Shown here: positions 52,525 to 61,844 of the stretch, one piece after another | Layout of the letters: each line of letters starts with the position of its first letter | Numbering within the stretch: position 1 is the stretch's first letter | Position numbers and translations under genes: made by a program | The notes under the pieces: generated by a model | The model's database searches: none | The model's input: the letters and a program-made list of their open reading frames with translations, nothing else | Told to the model about the DNA's origin: nothing | Assembly (NCBI GenBank): GCA_964019335.1 | Contig: OZ025656.1 | Span: 303,501-367,500 of the forward strand | Length of the DNA stretch: 64,000 bases | Source of the DNA: Diplonema japonicum | Lineage: Eukaryota > Euglenozoa > Diplonemea > Diplonemida > Diplonemidae | Direction: 5' to 3'

Positions 52525-53567
52525 ATGCGGGTTCTGGTGGGTCACTTAGCGAATATGGAGCGTTATTATTTATTCTTTTTTTTTCGGAGCTTGAGGAACT
52601 GGACACTGAGCTTCACAGAGGGGGGTCTAGGAGAACGGAAAACCGTCAAATCGGAGGGTCCGTCATGGGAAATGGACTGGGTTGAGTCAGCACGACTGAA
52701 TTGGTTCACCAACGACCAACAGCATGCTAAAGCAGGCTCTTCTAAACCTTCGAAGCAGGCGCGGCAGGCCTTCGGGCGGGAGCATTCATGGCCATTGTCA
52801 TCGGCGGAGAAAAAAGAACGGTCCACCGGAGGGCACAACAACGGGAGCAAGTCGAAGGGAAAGGGGGGCTTGAACGGCAACCACAACCTACAGTGGCCGG
52901 CATTTCCGGTGGGACATTCTTTACATAAAGACCCTCCAAGCAAGGTATTTCTTTTTGGGAAAAAAAAAAAAAAAACCAGATCCCTGCCGAGCGTCCTGGT
53001 GAAAACTGGAGCAACAGTATTAAACTCCCGCCATCGACATCAGGCTCGATGCATCAGTTGCCGCCCCTCCGCCCTGTCAACTCTTCAACGATGTCGACCC
53101 CAAGGGACACTTCGCGGCCGAACTCCGCAAGACGGGAAAAGCAAGACAGACAACAACCACACCCAACTGCGAACCAGGACAAGGTGTACCTCAACTCAAA
53201 GGCTTTGCGGATGAAACAGCACGACAACACAGCCAGGAAAGCTTCTTACGACGATGTATATATATATATATTTTTTTTTTTTTTTGGTGGTGGGGATAAC
53301 ACAGAAATATGGAAATATAAAGAAGCACATCAGATGTGTTGTTCGCTGTTGACCTCCACGTCGGTCATCACCGGTAGCGCCCGAGTGGAAGAACGTATCG
53401 CAGATGCTCAGGGTGACGAACAGGCAGCAAACTGCACGGGCTCAGAATCTTGGTTACCAGGGGCACCATGGCTGGGGTTGAGTTGCATACCGCACGCATT
53501 AAGGACACGACGCGGAACGCAGAAGAAGCTACAACTAGGCCGAGGGGCGCCCCCTGTAATCAAGTAG
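52525..53567 (+). CDS. Unknown basic protein beginning inside the TIR element (three exons)
   Basis: Proposed exons 52525-52944, 52980-53255 and 53334-53567 give 309 residues. The first ATG is 14 bp inside the element's right repeat, and the frame reads straight out through it (GHLANMER). Alternatives are the ATG at 52555, also in the repeat, or upstream exons joined at the GGAG acceptor at 52589. The protein is basic and Ser/Asn/Gln-rich, not recognised. Intron 1 (GTATTT to AACCAG, 35 bp) and intron 2 (GTATAT to CATCAG, 78 bp) each restore the frame. The tripeptide context RLNWFTNDQQ resembles LLNWFAADQQ of the next gene, possibly by chance. Confidence 0.45.
52539..52563 (-). repeat. Right terminal inverted repeat
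   Basis: 25 bp. It also encodes GHLANMER in the reading frame that runs out of the element into the neighbouring gene. Confidence 0.9.
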
Positions 53568-53678
53568 ACGATACTTGTGCAGGGCGCCCTGCCACATACT
53601 GCAGGCACCCTTAAATAGTCTCTCTTTTTTTTTTTTTTTTTTTTTATCACAAAAAAAAAATAAAAATAAATAAAACAG

Positions 53679-54503
53679 ATGGAGACAGTAAGCACGCTGT
53701 CGGTTCACTCGCTGGACTTCGCGCTTCCCGAGGTGAGCCCTGCAAGGAAATCGAAGAAAAAACAGTCGAATGTCCCGTTTGGGAGCAGCCCGGGGAAGAA
53801 TGAAAAAAAGAAGAAACCCAGCAAACGGAAGCACCGCTCCGCGATGCAAGGCGACGAGATCAGCGTGGTGGGGACTCCGCTGAAGGACCACACTGCAAGC
53901 GACACCGACAACATGTCACTGAAGACAGCAGACAGCGACGTGAGATGGAAATCTGAGGAACCAGACAGTCCGAGGAAAGTTGGGATCATGTCACCCAAAT
54001 CAGGTAGAATAAGCATGCCTGGGGAACTGAGCCCGAAAAACTGCCCCCATCAGCCGATTATCGTTCTTCTTAACTGGTTCGCTGCCGACCAGCAGCCTCG
54101 CTTTAAAGACCCGAAAACGGTTTTTTTGATAACGTGCAGGTGCCTTGTAGTCGGGTTTGGGTGCTGGGCGGTCCCCAATTCATTTGATTTGGATGTTTCG
54201 CTGGGGATTTTTGTTGCGTTTCTCGTGGTATTGGTTGCTCTTGACGCATGTCTTGTTATTCTCAACATCGTGTCAAAGCCTGCTCCGCCAAGGCTTTCTT
54301 CACTACACTCTACTGGTATTGATAGTACCTTTATTGAGATACCCTTGGACACCTGTGCTACTGGCGGGACTAGCACAGACGCCGCGCAAACGAAGCGTAT
54401 TACCCTTTCCATTGCTGCTTTGCAGGGATTTGTCAGTAGTTCGCAGGGAAAGTCTATTTTGAAACCCGCTGTTCCGTTCATCTCTAGACACACTGAGGTT
54501 TAA
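53679..54503 (+). CDS. Unknown membrane protein with a Lys-rich disordered N-terminus
   Basis: 274 residues. The first 120 are Ser/Lys-rich and look like a phosphorylated cytosolic tail (KSKKKQSNVPFG, SDTDNMSLKTADSDV, several SP sites). Two membrane helices follow (TVFLITCRCLVVGFGCWAV and a longer one, LGIFVAFLVVLVALDACLVIL, about 180-200), then a Thr/Ala-rich tail. Not recognised. The ATG follows an AATAAAACAG. Confidence 0.6.
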   Translation: METVSTLSVHSLDFALPEVSPARKSKKKQSNVPFGSSPGKNEKKKKPSKRKHRSAMQGDEISVVGTPLKDHTASDTDNMSLKTADSDVRWKSEEPDSPRKVGIMSPKSGRISMPGELSPKNCPHQPIIVLLNWFAADQQPRFKDPKTVFLITCRCLVVGFGCWAVPNSFDLDVSLGIFVAFLVVLVALDACLVILNIVSKPAPPRLSSLHSTGIDSTFIEIPLDTCATGGTSTDAAQTKRITLSIAALQGFVSSSQGKSILKPAVPFISRHTEV

Positions 54504-54904
54504 AAAAGATCCTCATTTTTTTTTTTTTTTTACTTCATGAAGCTTTTTTTACAAAGAGCTAGAAAAAAAAAGATTTCTTTTTTATGGCTTCTTTTTACTA
54601 AAAAGAAGAAATGGTAAGAAAGAAAAGAAAAAAAGAAAGAAAAAGTAAATACATTTAAGTACATCATCCTCTCTAGAGTCCCCATCTTCCTTCAGCGCGT
54701 CGGTGCTCCCCTCTCCCTTCCTCTCCCTAACATTTTTTTTTTCCCCCTCTCACGACGGAGGGACCGCACAATTGGACACGAGAAATAAAAAAAAAAAAAA
54801 AAAAAGAAAAAAGACGGGGGAGTAATTACACATTATCTACTTTCTTCAAATCTTTCCCCTCCCACGTCACAACTCAAAAAAAAAAAAAGGGAAAAAAAAA
54901 AAAA
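54504..54904. other. Spacer
   Basis: A- and T-rich runs with a C/T-rich island (54670-54760); ends in the poly(A) leader of the PhoD gene. No gene seen. Confidence 0.6.
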
Positions 54905-56302
54905 ATGGTAAAAATCCTAATAGGCCCAGTGGTAGGTCTGGTGACGGAGGACACCGCAAGAGTCCTAATAGAGTTCGACACCGATGTGGAAGGTGTGATG
55001 AAGGTGAGTGAACATGGAAAACAAGTGAAAGAGGTGAGGAGACTGTTTAAAGGAGAGGTGCCAGCGTGCTTCGGGGTATCGGGATTGACAAAGGGCAAGG
55101 AGTACAGATATACCATCACACCGGGAGAAGGCACAGAAGGCTCGTTCATGACCATGAAGGGAAAAGGCCATCTTTTGCGAATCGCGGTGGGAAGCTGCGA
55201 CAAACCGACAAAAAGAGGCAAGATAGACATGTTTGATGAAATGTACAACAAAATCCGGAACAGAACGGTGGACATCGTCATACGAAATGGAGACCAAGTG
55301 TATGCTGACTCCGCCTTCGCCGAATCGGTAAAAATCTTCAAAAACAAGACCTCAACAACTCCTTCAATGGAACACAAGGAGCGCCTTATGCTACATGAGT
55401 ACCAAAAGATATACAGAACAACCTGGACGGTACCATCCGTTGCGAGATGCTACGCAAATTCAAGCCATTTGATGATACTTGATGACCATGAGATTCGAAA
55501 CGACTGGGGGACCTTTAAACACGATGACAACAAAAACCACCATGTGTCGATCTGCGGTCAACAAGGCCGCAAGGCGTACTACCTCTACCAACGCCAGCTA
55601 TGGGACACAGCCATCAACGGCGACGAAGGGATCGACACTTACAACCCCGAACATGAAGGAACCGTTTTCACCCTAAACGGCTCAAAAATATTTTTAGTAG
55701 ACTGCCGTGGATCACGGTCGTGGGGCCAACCCCCCACCGGTGCTAAACTCTGGCTCGGTTCCCAACAATTGTCTTTTATAAAAGACAGATTTCTTAACGA
55801 TCTTCACGGCACCGACGAGGTCATCATGGTACACACAACAGCACCTGCTTACCTTTCTACAAAACGCTCGAAATGTCTTTCTTGCCTACCTCCGCAGGTT
55901 GATAAAATGGGTTTTGGTAACCATCCATCAGAACAGGCAGCGTATTTCAACATCCTCGCGAATTGGAAATCGCACTCGCCGCTGCGAAGGATCCTGCTGA
56001 TCGGGGGCGATTTGCACCATCACATGTCGTCCACCATAACAGGGCCCACAACGTCTATTAGTCAGGTTGTTTCGTCGGCCATTTCGAACTCCCCCCCGCC
56101 GTGTTTCGCGAAGGGTTTGATTCGGTGCTGCCTGCTATGCGGCCCCGCTGTGCTCGAGGACGATTGGTCTGTCAAACACACCCTATTCGCTTACGAGCGA
56201 AATTTCCTAGTTGTCACTTGTTCTTGCAACGGTACAGGACAGATGACCTACCATGTACATACGCAGAGCAACCTTGAAGGCTTTCAAGGAACCGTGCTTT
56301 GA
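54905..56302 (+). CDS. PhoD-like metallophosphatase
   Basis: 465 residues. The PhoD/calcineurin-like metal-binding motifs are in order: RIAVGSCDKP, RNGDQVYAD (Asp ligand), LILDDHEIRNDWG (the D-D-H-E core), and GGDLHHHMSS (C-terminal His ligands). An N-terminal beta-sandwich-like region (FDTDVEGVMKV) precedes the catalytic domain, as in PhoD. No signal peptide is evident, so it may be cytosolic, unlike secreted bacterial PhoD. It should cleave phosphomonoesters or diesters with Fe/Ca or similar metals. The start ATG directly follows a poly(A) run. Confidence 0.85.
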   Translation: MVKILIGPVVGLVTEDTARVLIEFDTDVEGVMKVSEHGKQVKEVRRLFKGEVPACFGVSGLTKGKEYRYTITPGEGTEGSFMTMKGKGHLLRIAVGSCDKPTKRGKIDMFDEMYNKIRNRTVDIVIRNGDQVYADSAFAESVKIFKNKTSTTPSMEHKERLMLHEYQKIYRTTWTVPSVARCYANSSHLMILDDHEIRNDWGTFKHDDNKNHHVSICGQQGRKAYYLYQRQLWDTAINGDEGIDTYNPEHEGTVFTLNGSKIFLVDCRGSRSWGQPPTGAKLWLGSQQLSFIKDRFLNDLHGTDEVIMVHTTAPAYLSTKRSKCLSCLPPQVDKMGFGNHPSEQAAYFNILANWKSHSPLRRILLIGGDLHHHMSSTITGPTTSISQVVSSAISNSPPPCFAKGLIRCCLLCGPAVLEDDWSVKHTLFAYERNFLVVTCSCNGTGQMTYHVHTQSNLEGFQGTVL

Positions 56303-56473
56303 ATTCTCTCTCCTTTTTTTTTTCTTTTTTTTTTTTTTTTTTTTTTTTGTTCACGAATCAAAAGGAAAAAAAAAAAAAAAAAAAAAAAAAAGGAATAGGA
56401 GAGTGAGGATACCCCTTCCCCTCCCCGGTGTCATCAGTTTAAAAAAAATTTTATATTAAAAAAAAAAAAAAAA

Positions 56474-57536
56474 ATGCAAAAACAAAGTTTTGAAGCGAGG
56501 AGGCAGCGTGCCCTCGAGTCAGGGATCAAATTCGTGAAGGATTTCTTCAACAAACTGTCGGGTTCTGACATCAAAGGTGCGGCGGACATGTACGCGAAGG
56601 ATGGGGTGTACCTGGACTGGAAGGATACTTATGAAGGGGAGAAGGCAATCAAAGACTTTTACACAGGGCTGAAGGGTCAGAGGAAATTTTCCTTCACCTC
56701 GTTGGTGTGCCAGCCTTCGGTCGACGACTGTGTGCTGGTATGCGCTCACGGTGTGCAGCTTACAAGGGAGGAGAACGTGAGCTTCAGCCGGACGTTTTTC
56801 ATTGTGAAATCGGTAAACGGGTATTGCATCCAAAACGATGTTTTGGAACTAAAGAAGGTAGACGAATGTGTTCCATCCACCACCACACCTGTTGTCGCAG
56901 CCGCAAAACCAGAGACGGTGAAAACTTCTGCAAAACCATCAGTTTCAACACCTCAGCCAACACCGCAAGAAACCCCTGCTCCTGCAGCTCTCGGAACTTC
57001 GTGGGCAGACAAACTAAAGTCATCAGTACCCGCAGCTACCGTTGTCGCCTCCGCTCCCCAAAGGGTGGTCGGTGGCACGCAAAAGGAAGACGGTGAAAAA
57101 GATGACAAATCCGACAAAAAAGACAAAAAACAACCAGCATCCAGCACCGGTGACAGAAAGCCCAAGGACGGGTCCAAAGAGGACAAGGACAAGAAAAACA
57201 AGAAGCGGTCGAAATCGCCGACCGAGAAGTATCAGTACGCTGCACTTTACGTCAGCCACATCCCCACGGAGATGACTGAAGCAGACGTTGAAAAAATTTT
57301 CTCCAAATTCGGGAAAATCAAAGGAAGGACTTTCAAGGCGGGGCAGTACTGTTTCATTGACTTCGATGACAAGGGGTCTGTGAAGGCTGCTTGTACCGAA
57401 CCGGTATGGAAAAAAGAGGGGAAAAAAAAAAAAAAAAAAAGATTTCCTTCAAGGGTCAAACCCTCACCGTCCAAGAGAGAAAAAGCCCTGAGCAACGGGC
57501 TGCTGAAAAACTGAGGAAAGAAAAAGACAAGAAAAG

Positions 57537-57543
<7 letters not shown>
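56474..57543 (+). CDS. G3BP-like NTF2 plus RRM protein, paralog 2 (two exons)
   Basis: Exons 56474-57403 and 57442-57543 give 343 residues. NTF2-like domain at about 12-140 (KFVKDFFNKLSGSDIKGAADMY, a QLTREENVSFSRTFFIV strand, YCIQNDVLEL), a Thr/Pro linker, a Lys/Asp-rich patch, and an RRM at about 255-325 (YAALYVSHIP, YCFIDFDDK). Exon 2 finishes the RRM (ISFKGQTLTVQERK) and a Lys-rich tail. Without the 38-bp intron the RRM would lose its last strand. It shares architecture with the gene at 32808 but is diverged. The stop codon is immediately followed by 46 genomic A. Confidence 0.88.
57404..57441 (+). other. Intron, 38 bp
   Basis: GTATGG, purines, 19 A, then G; phase 0. The acceptor is AAAAAG with no pyrimidine tract at all. 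Confidence 0.85.
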
Positions 57544-57588
<45 letters not shown>

Positions 57589-58506
57589 AAATCATCTATT
57601 TTTTTTTATCCCCCCTATGCACCCATTTGCTACCCATTTCTATTGTTTTAAGTAAGTGTAGTGTTTTTTTTTTCTTTTCTTTTTTTCCCCCCCCCCCAAA
57701 GATAAGAAAATAAAAAAGGGAGAAACGAGGGGGGAGAAGGGGGGGGGTTAAATATTTCAATTATTTATTTTTCGGACTTTTTGATTTACGGCAAAATGGG
57801 GCAGTGACTTCACCTCCCCCCCAAAAAAGGCTTTTCCTTCATATCCTTCCTTCATATCACAACCCTATTAATTTCTCCTTTTTTGTTAGTACATCAGTAT
57901 ATTGAAGAGATATGATCCCCCCACCCCCCCTATTCCCTTTTGCACTTTTTTATTTCTTGCATCATTTTTTTTCTTTTTTTTTTTGTTTCCTACCCCCCAC
58001 CCTTGCTTATGGTGAGAGTAAACAAAGTAATAATAAAAAAGGGGACAAAGGTACGAAAAGAAGGAGGGAAGGGGTCAAAGGATAACGAATTTTTTTTCTC
58101 TATCCAAAATCTAGTATCGTATTTTTTTTTCTTTTCTGGTTTCTTTTTTCTTTTTTTTTTCTTCTCCTTCTTATACTTCTCATTCCCCTCATTTTTTTTC
58201 TTTTCCTTTTCATTCTTCTATTCCCCCCCCCCCCCCCCGTCCTCCAACAACGGATTACATTAATCAAAAGTTATTCTTAAAGCGAGTAGAGCGAGAAAAA
58301 ATTAAAAAAAAAAATGGTTTCTTTTTTTTTTATGTTGTATTTTTATTGCATTTTCTTTTTGTAGTTTGCTTTGAAAAAACAAAAAAAAAAAAAGAAAAAT
58401 AAAGAAAAAAGAGTCGGTCTTTTTAACATTTTTTGTTTGTACCACACAACGGGATAAAAAAAAATTACACTGAGGCCAGTACTTGTTATTTAAAAAAAAA
58501 AAAAAA
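57544..58506. other. Homopolymer-rich spacer
   Basis: 46 A directly after the upstream stop, then C/T and A runs. No gene recognised. Confidence 0.6.
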
Positions 58507-59253
58507 ATGGTACCGGTGCGACAATATGTCGTGTACGAAAATGATGCTCGGAAGGAGAAACTCGGAAAAAAAAGAAAGAAGGGTGAAATAGATTGGCACC
58601 CTTTTGAGACGGATTACGGTGATCATTTCGAGACTAGTTATAAAGCTGTGGAGGACATTGCCGGAATTGTTACGGCGCTTAGCAACGTGATGGAAAAACA
58701 GCCAGAGGACTTGCGTATTTACGACCCATACTATTGCTCTGGGGGCGTGAAGACAGCGTGGAAACGGGCGGGGTTTCCGAAGTGTTTGAATGAGAACATG
58801 GATTGCTACAAAGTTTGGGAGGAGAAAGCCGAGCCGGCCCACGATGTTGTCATTACAAACCCTCCCTTCTCAGGTGAACACAAGGAGTGGTGCGTGGATT
58901 ATTGCGTCAAAACCGGCAAACCCTGGCTCGTTCTTCTACCTGGGTACTGTGCCACCAAGCAATACTTCAATTCTCTCCTCCGCGACCAGCAGCCCATCTT
59001 CTTCGTTCCAAACGAAAGCTACACCTTCACCCACCCCGAGGGAACCGGTTACGACGATTCGCCATTCTTCTCAATATGGATGGGGAGTCTAGGCCCTTAT
59101 CATAAACAAGTTATGGAAGCATGCCGGGGTATGCTTCTTGATGTACGTGTATCTGAGTCAGTTGGAGACCTGAAGCTCCATAAGGATGTACCCACCGCTA
59201 AACGACCAAATCCCAAACAGCGGAAGAAAATGAAAAAACAAGAAAGTTGGTAA
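58507..59253 (+). CDS. SAM-dependent methyltransferase with NPPF motif
   Basis: 248 residues. A class I methyltransferase fold is suggested by LRIYDPYYCSGGVKTAW (binding loop) followed by ECHDV-like text here AHDVVITNPPFSGEHKEW; NPPF is the catalytic motif of N6-adenine and some N5-glutamine/RNA methyltransferases. Downstream, LVLLPGYCATKQYF and FFVPNESYTF, DDSPFFSIWMG match an uncharacterised eukaryotic family with the same order. The tail is basic (KRPNPKQRKKMKK), suggesting nucleic-acid or nucleolar targeting. Substrate unknown. The ATG sits directly after a poly(A) run. Confidence 0.7.
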   Translation: MVPVRQYVVYENDARKEKLGKKRKKGEIDWHPFETDYGDHFETSYKAVEDIAGIVTALSNVMEKQPEDLRIYDPYYCSGGVKTAWKRAGFPKCLNENMDCYKVWEEKAEPAHDVVITNPPFSGEHKEWCVDYCVKTGKPWLVLLPGYCATKQYFNSLLRDQQPIFFVPNESYTFTHPEGTGYDDSPFFSIWMGSLGPYHKQVMEACRGMLLDVRVSESVGDLKLHKDVPTAKRPNPKQRKKMKKQESW

Positions 59254-59379
59254 ACAAAAAAACAAAAAAAAAAAAAACAAAAAAAAAAGCATATTGGACG
59301 GATTCTCTCTTTTTCTTTGACAAAACAACAACAACAAAAAAAAAGAAAAAAAAAGGTGGTGGAGTGGGGGGGAGGGTAG

Positions 59380-61653
59380 ATGAATATATTGTTGAAGAAC
59401 CCGTACTTCCGTCTCATCTCCCATCCTGACGACAGCCCCGATGAAACGATCAGGAAAACCCTGATAGCGACTGTATGCCCTCTTGTGGGGTTCATAGGAA
59501 TCTGCTACTCTGCCGTGCAGACCGGTGAAAGCTTCAGCATGTTAAGGGCAGCACCGATTTTCAACATTATCTTCACGTTGTGCGTAATACTGTGGGTGGG
59601 TGTGCGAAAGAGAGTCGGGCTGTCCGCGATGGCGTTCTTCGTGGCAGGGTACTGGCTACTGATTGTCATGCTTGACTTCTCGAGTGCGAGCCTTGGGTTC
59701 TCACGTGCGTGGCCATTGTTTGTATGTGTTGTCGACGTCATCATAGTGTGCAGGCTGCCTGTTGGCTTCTCGGTGGCAATGTGTATTTCTACATGTACAT
59801 GGCTTGTCATTATTACGGCGGAAAGCGTTTGGCGGTTCGGGTTGCTCGACCTCACCTTTACGGAAAGCCAACAGCGTGAATACAGCGAGTGTTCCAACAT
59901 GCCGTGTAGCAAGCCGCTTGGGTTGTCCTCAGCAATGATGTTGACAGAGCTTTTTGTGTTTCTCATTGACTTTCAAATTACGCGTGGTTTTGCACATCGT
60001 GCCTCCTCTGAGTCGGATGCGGTTCGTGCATCGATCTCGATCACGCAAAACATTGCCTCGGCACTTGCCGCCTTTGACCTCGACGCATCGGAGTCCATTC
60101 TGAACAACCACTCCGCTACCCTCCCCACCGAGCTGAGTATCTCGCTGAGGAACGTTCTTGATAACCTCCGAAGCTACCAGCCTTTCCTGCCGCAGTCTCT
60201 TTTTCAAACCAACCCTGAGACAATAATCCACAATTCCCCTCCTGGTATCGAGTGCGGGACGCATACTGCTGCCATTGTGCTCACCGACATCATGTCGTCG
60301 ACTGTGACATGGGAGAAGTGCCCGACCACCATGGGCGACGCACTGCGCATGCACAACAGGGTCATGCGCGAGCACATCTATAGCAACCAGGGGTACGAGG
60401 TCAAAACCATCGGTGATGCCTTCATGGTCGCCTTCCCAACATCGTCATCTGCGTGCTGCTTCGGACTCGGTGTCCAGGAAGCTTTGGTGCAAGTCGCGTG
60501 GCCCAGCGAGATACTCCATCTCCCGCATTGTTGTAAGGACTTGTCACGTGGGTGGAACGGGCTGCGGGTACGGATAGGCGTGCACAAGGGAACCGTCGAT
60601 GTCGACATGAACCACGTAGCAGGTAGATGGGACTACTACGGGACGACGGTCAACATGGCTGCCAGGATCGAGTCTGTGTGCATACCCGGCAGCGTGGCCG
60701 TGTCCAGTGAGGTGTACAACGATGCCTTCGCTTCGGAGCACATGCCGAGCATGTTGGAAACGGTAGTCGCCGAATCGAGGACGTTTACACTAAAAGGCGT
60801 CGAGAAGCCATGCCTGGTCTACATGCTGCTCCCAGAGACGTTGAAGCAGCGTGTCAAGGAGGAGGACGAAGATGAGGAATACCAGTCGACATTGTCGCAG
60901 CAGGATTACATGACGACGGTGTCGATGCTCTCCCTGAGGCAGGAGGCTGGGGCGTCCAGGGGGACGGTTGCAAAAATAGAGCTGCGCACGGGGCTGGAGT
61001 TCTTCCCTGAGGAGACTAGCGAAATTACGGGTATCGGCATGCGGTTGGAGAAGGTTTTCCGGTTCCTTGAGCAGTGTAGCGGCATAGTAGCGTGCGTGCT
61101 GGGGGGTGGGATAGTGGCGGGGTGGAACACCAGCAAGCCGTGCTTGTTGCATTTCGAAACGTCGCTGGACTTTGTTGGACTGCTCGACCACGCGCTTGGG
61201 AGGTGTGATGAGAGCTGGACAGTAGGCCTCATCACAGGCAGCGTCGTCTCCGGTATCGTGGGGCAGAAGAAGCAAAGATTCGTGACAGTTTCTGGGCTAC
61301 CGGTGCAACTCCTGACATACATAGTCCCCCTAGCACATGAACTAGGCATGCGAGGCTTGTATGCCACGGTGCCGAACACAGCCCTGCGGACCATGCAAGG
61401 CGTGCTGCGTCCTATTGCAACGTTCTTCCTCTCCCACTCACGTGAGCCATTCACTACCTACCAGCTTGCTACGCACCAGATCAGGCACTACCTCAAGTTC
61501 GGTACGAGGGAAAAACCGGACCCCCTCTGGGGTCCGGACTATTGGGATGCCTACACGACGGGGGACTTCACTCCGCAGCAACTCGGCGACGGCACAATAT
61601 CTAAAGTAGCCTCCTTGAAGGAGCAGGGTAACAAAGTACTTTCAGTTGGTTAG
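59380..61653 (+). CDS. Membrane adenylate cyclase with an intact and a degenerate cyclase domain
   Basis: 757 residues. About six membrane helices occupy residues 26-200. The first class III cyclase domain has every expected residue: metal D303 (VLTDIMSSTVTW), base-selecting K342 with metal D346 (EVKTIGDAFMVAF), and D418/N425/R429 (WDYYGTTVNMAARIES), so it should make cAMP. A second domain at about 530-690 (GLITGSVVSGIVG, FVTVSGLPVQLLTYI) has the fold but none of the metal or transition-state residues. The TDI-x-SST wording is like kinetoplastid and other protist adenylate cyclases. Two domains in one chain may fold as an internal dimer with one active face. The start is purine-rich but not poly(A). 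Confidence 0.88.
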   Translation: MNILLKNPYFRLISHPDDSPDETIRKTLIATVCPLVGFIGICYSAVQTGESFSMLRAAPIFNIIFTLCVILWVGVRKRVGLSAMAFFVAGYWLLIVMLDFSSASLGFSRAWPLFVCVVDVIIVCRLPVGFSVAMCISTCTWLVIITAESVWRFGLLDLTFTESQQREYSECSNMPCSKPLGLSSAMMLTELFVFLIDFQITRGFAHRASSESDAVRASISITQNIASALAAFDLDASESILNNHSATLPTELSISLRNVLDNLRSYQPFLPQSLFQTNPETIIHNSPPGIECGTHTAAIVLTDIMSSTVTWEKCPTTMGDALRMHNRVMREHIYSNQGYEVKTIGDAFMVAFPTSSSACCFGLGVQEALVQVAWPSEILHLPHCCKDLSRGWNGLRVRIGVHKGTVDVDMNHVAGRWDYYGTTVNMAARIESVCIPGSVAVSSEVYNDAFASEHMPSMLETVVAESRTFTLKGVEKPCLVYMLLPETLKQRVKEEDEDEEYQSTLSQQDYMTTVSMLSLRQEAGASRGTVAKIELRTGLEFFPEETSEITGIGMRLEKVFRFLEQCSGIVACVLGGGIVAGWNTSKPCLLHFETSLDFVGLLDHALGRCDESWTVGLITGSVVSGIVGQKKQRFVTVSGLPVQLLTYIVPLAHELGMRGLYATVPNTALRTMQGVLRPIATFFLSHSREPFTTYQLATHQIRHYLKFGTREKPDPLWGPDYWDAYTTGDFTPQQLGDGTISKVASLKEQGNKVLSVG

Positions 61654-61844
61654 CGCGGTCAAAAAGAGAACACAAAAGAAAGAAGAAAGAAAAAAGAAAA
61701 TGTGTTTACACACATTTTCCAGTTAAAAACAGATCTTCCCTCTACTATTGTTGTTGATTGTTTCAATCCGTTTACAACATCAAAAAAAAAAAAAAAAAAA
61801 AAAAAAAAGAGAGAGGTGCGGGGAGAAAAAAAAAAGAAGAAAAA

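Larger units (their letters stand above)
50438..52563. mobile_element. 2.1-kb TIR element with tRNA-like ends
   Basis: Perfect 25-bp terminal inverted repeats, ACGCTCCATATTCGCTAAGT plus GACCC at 50438-50462 and the complement at 52539-52563, flanked by TATT on both sides (candidate 4-bp target duplication, weak because AT-rich). Subterminally the same 15 bp, CCATATGTCGAACAT, occurs in direct orientation at 50553 and 52439. Each end carries a tRNA-like Pol III A box plus B box and one additional B box. Three small ORFs lie between. No transposase was recognised, so it may be non-autonomous. Confidence 0.8.

Noticed and set aside
52660-54110. Homology between the 52525 and 53679 genes (LNWF..DQQ)
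   Set aside because: Similarity is limited to about ten residues and nothing around it aligns.
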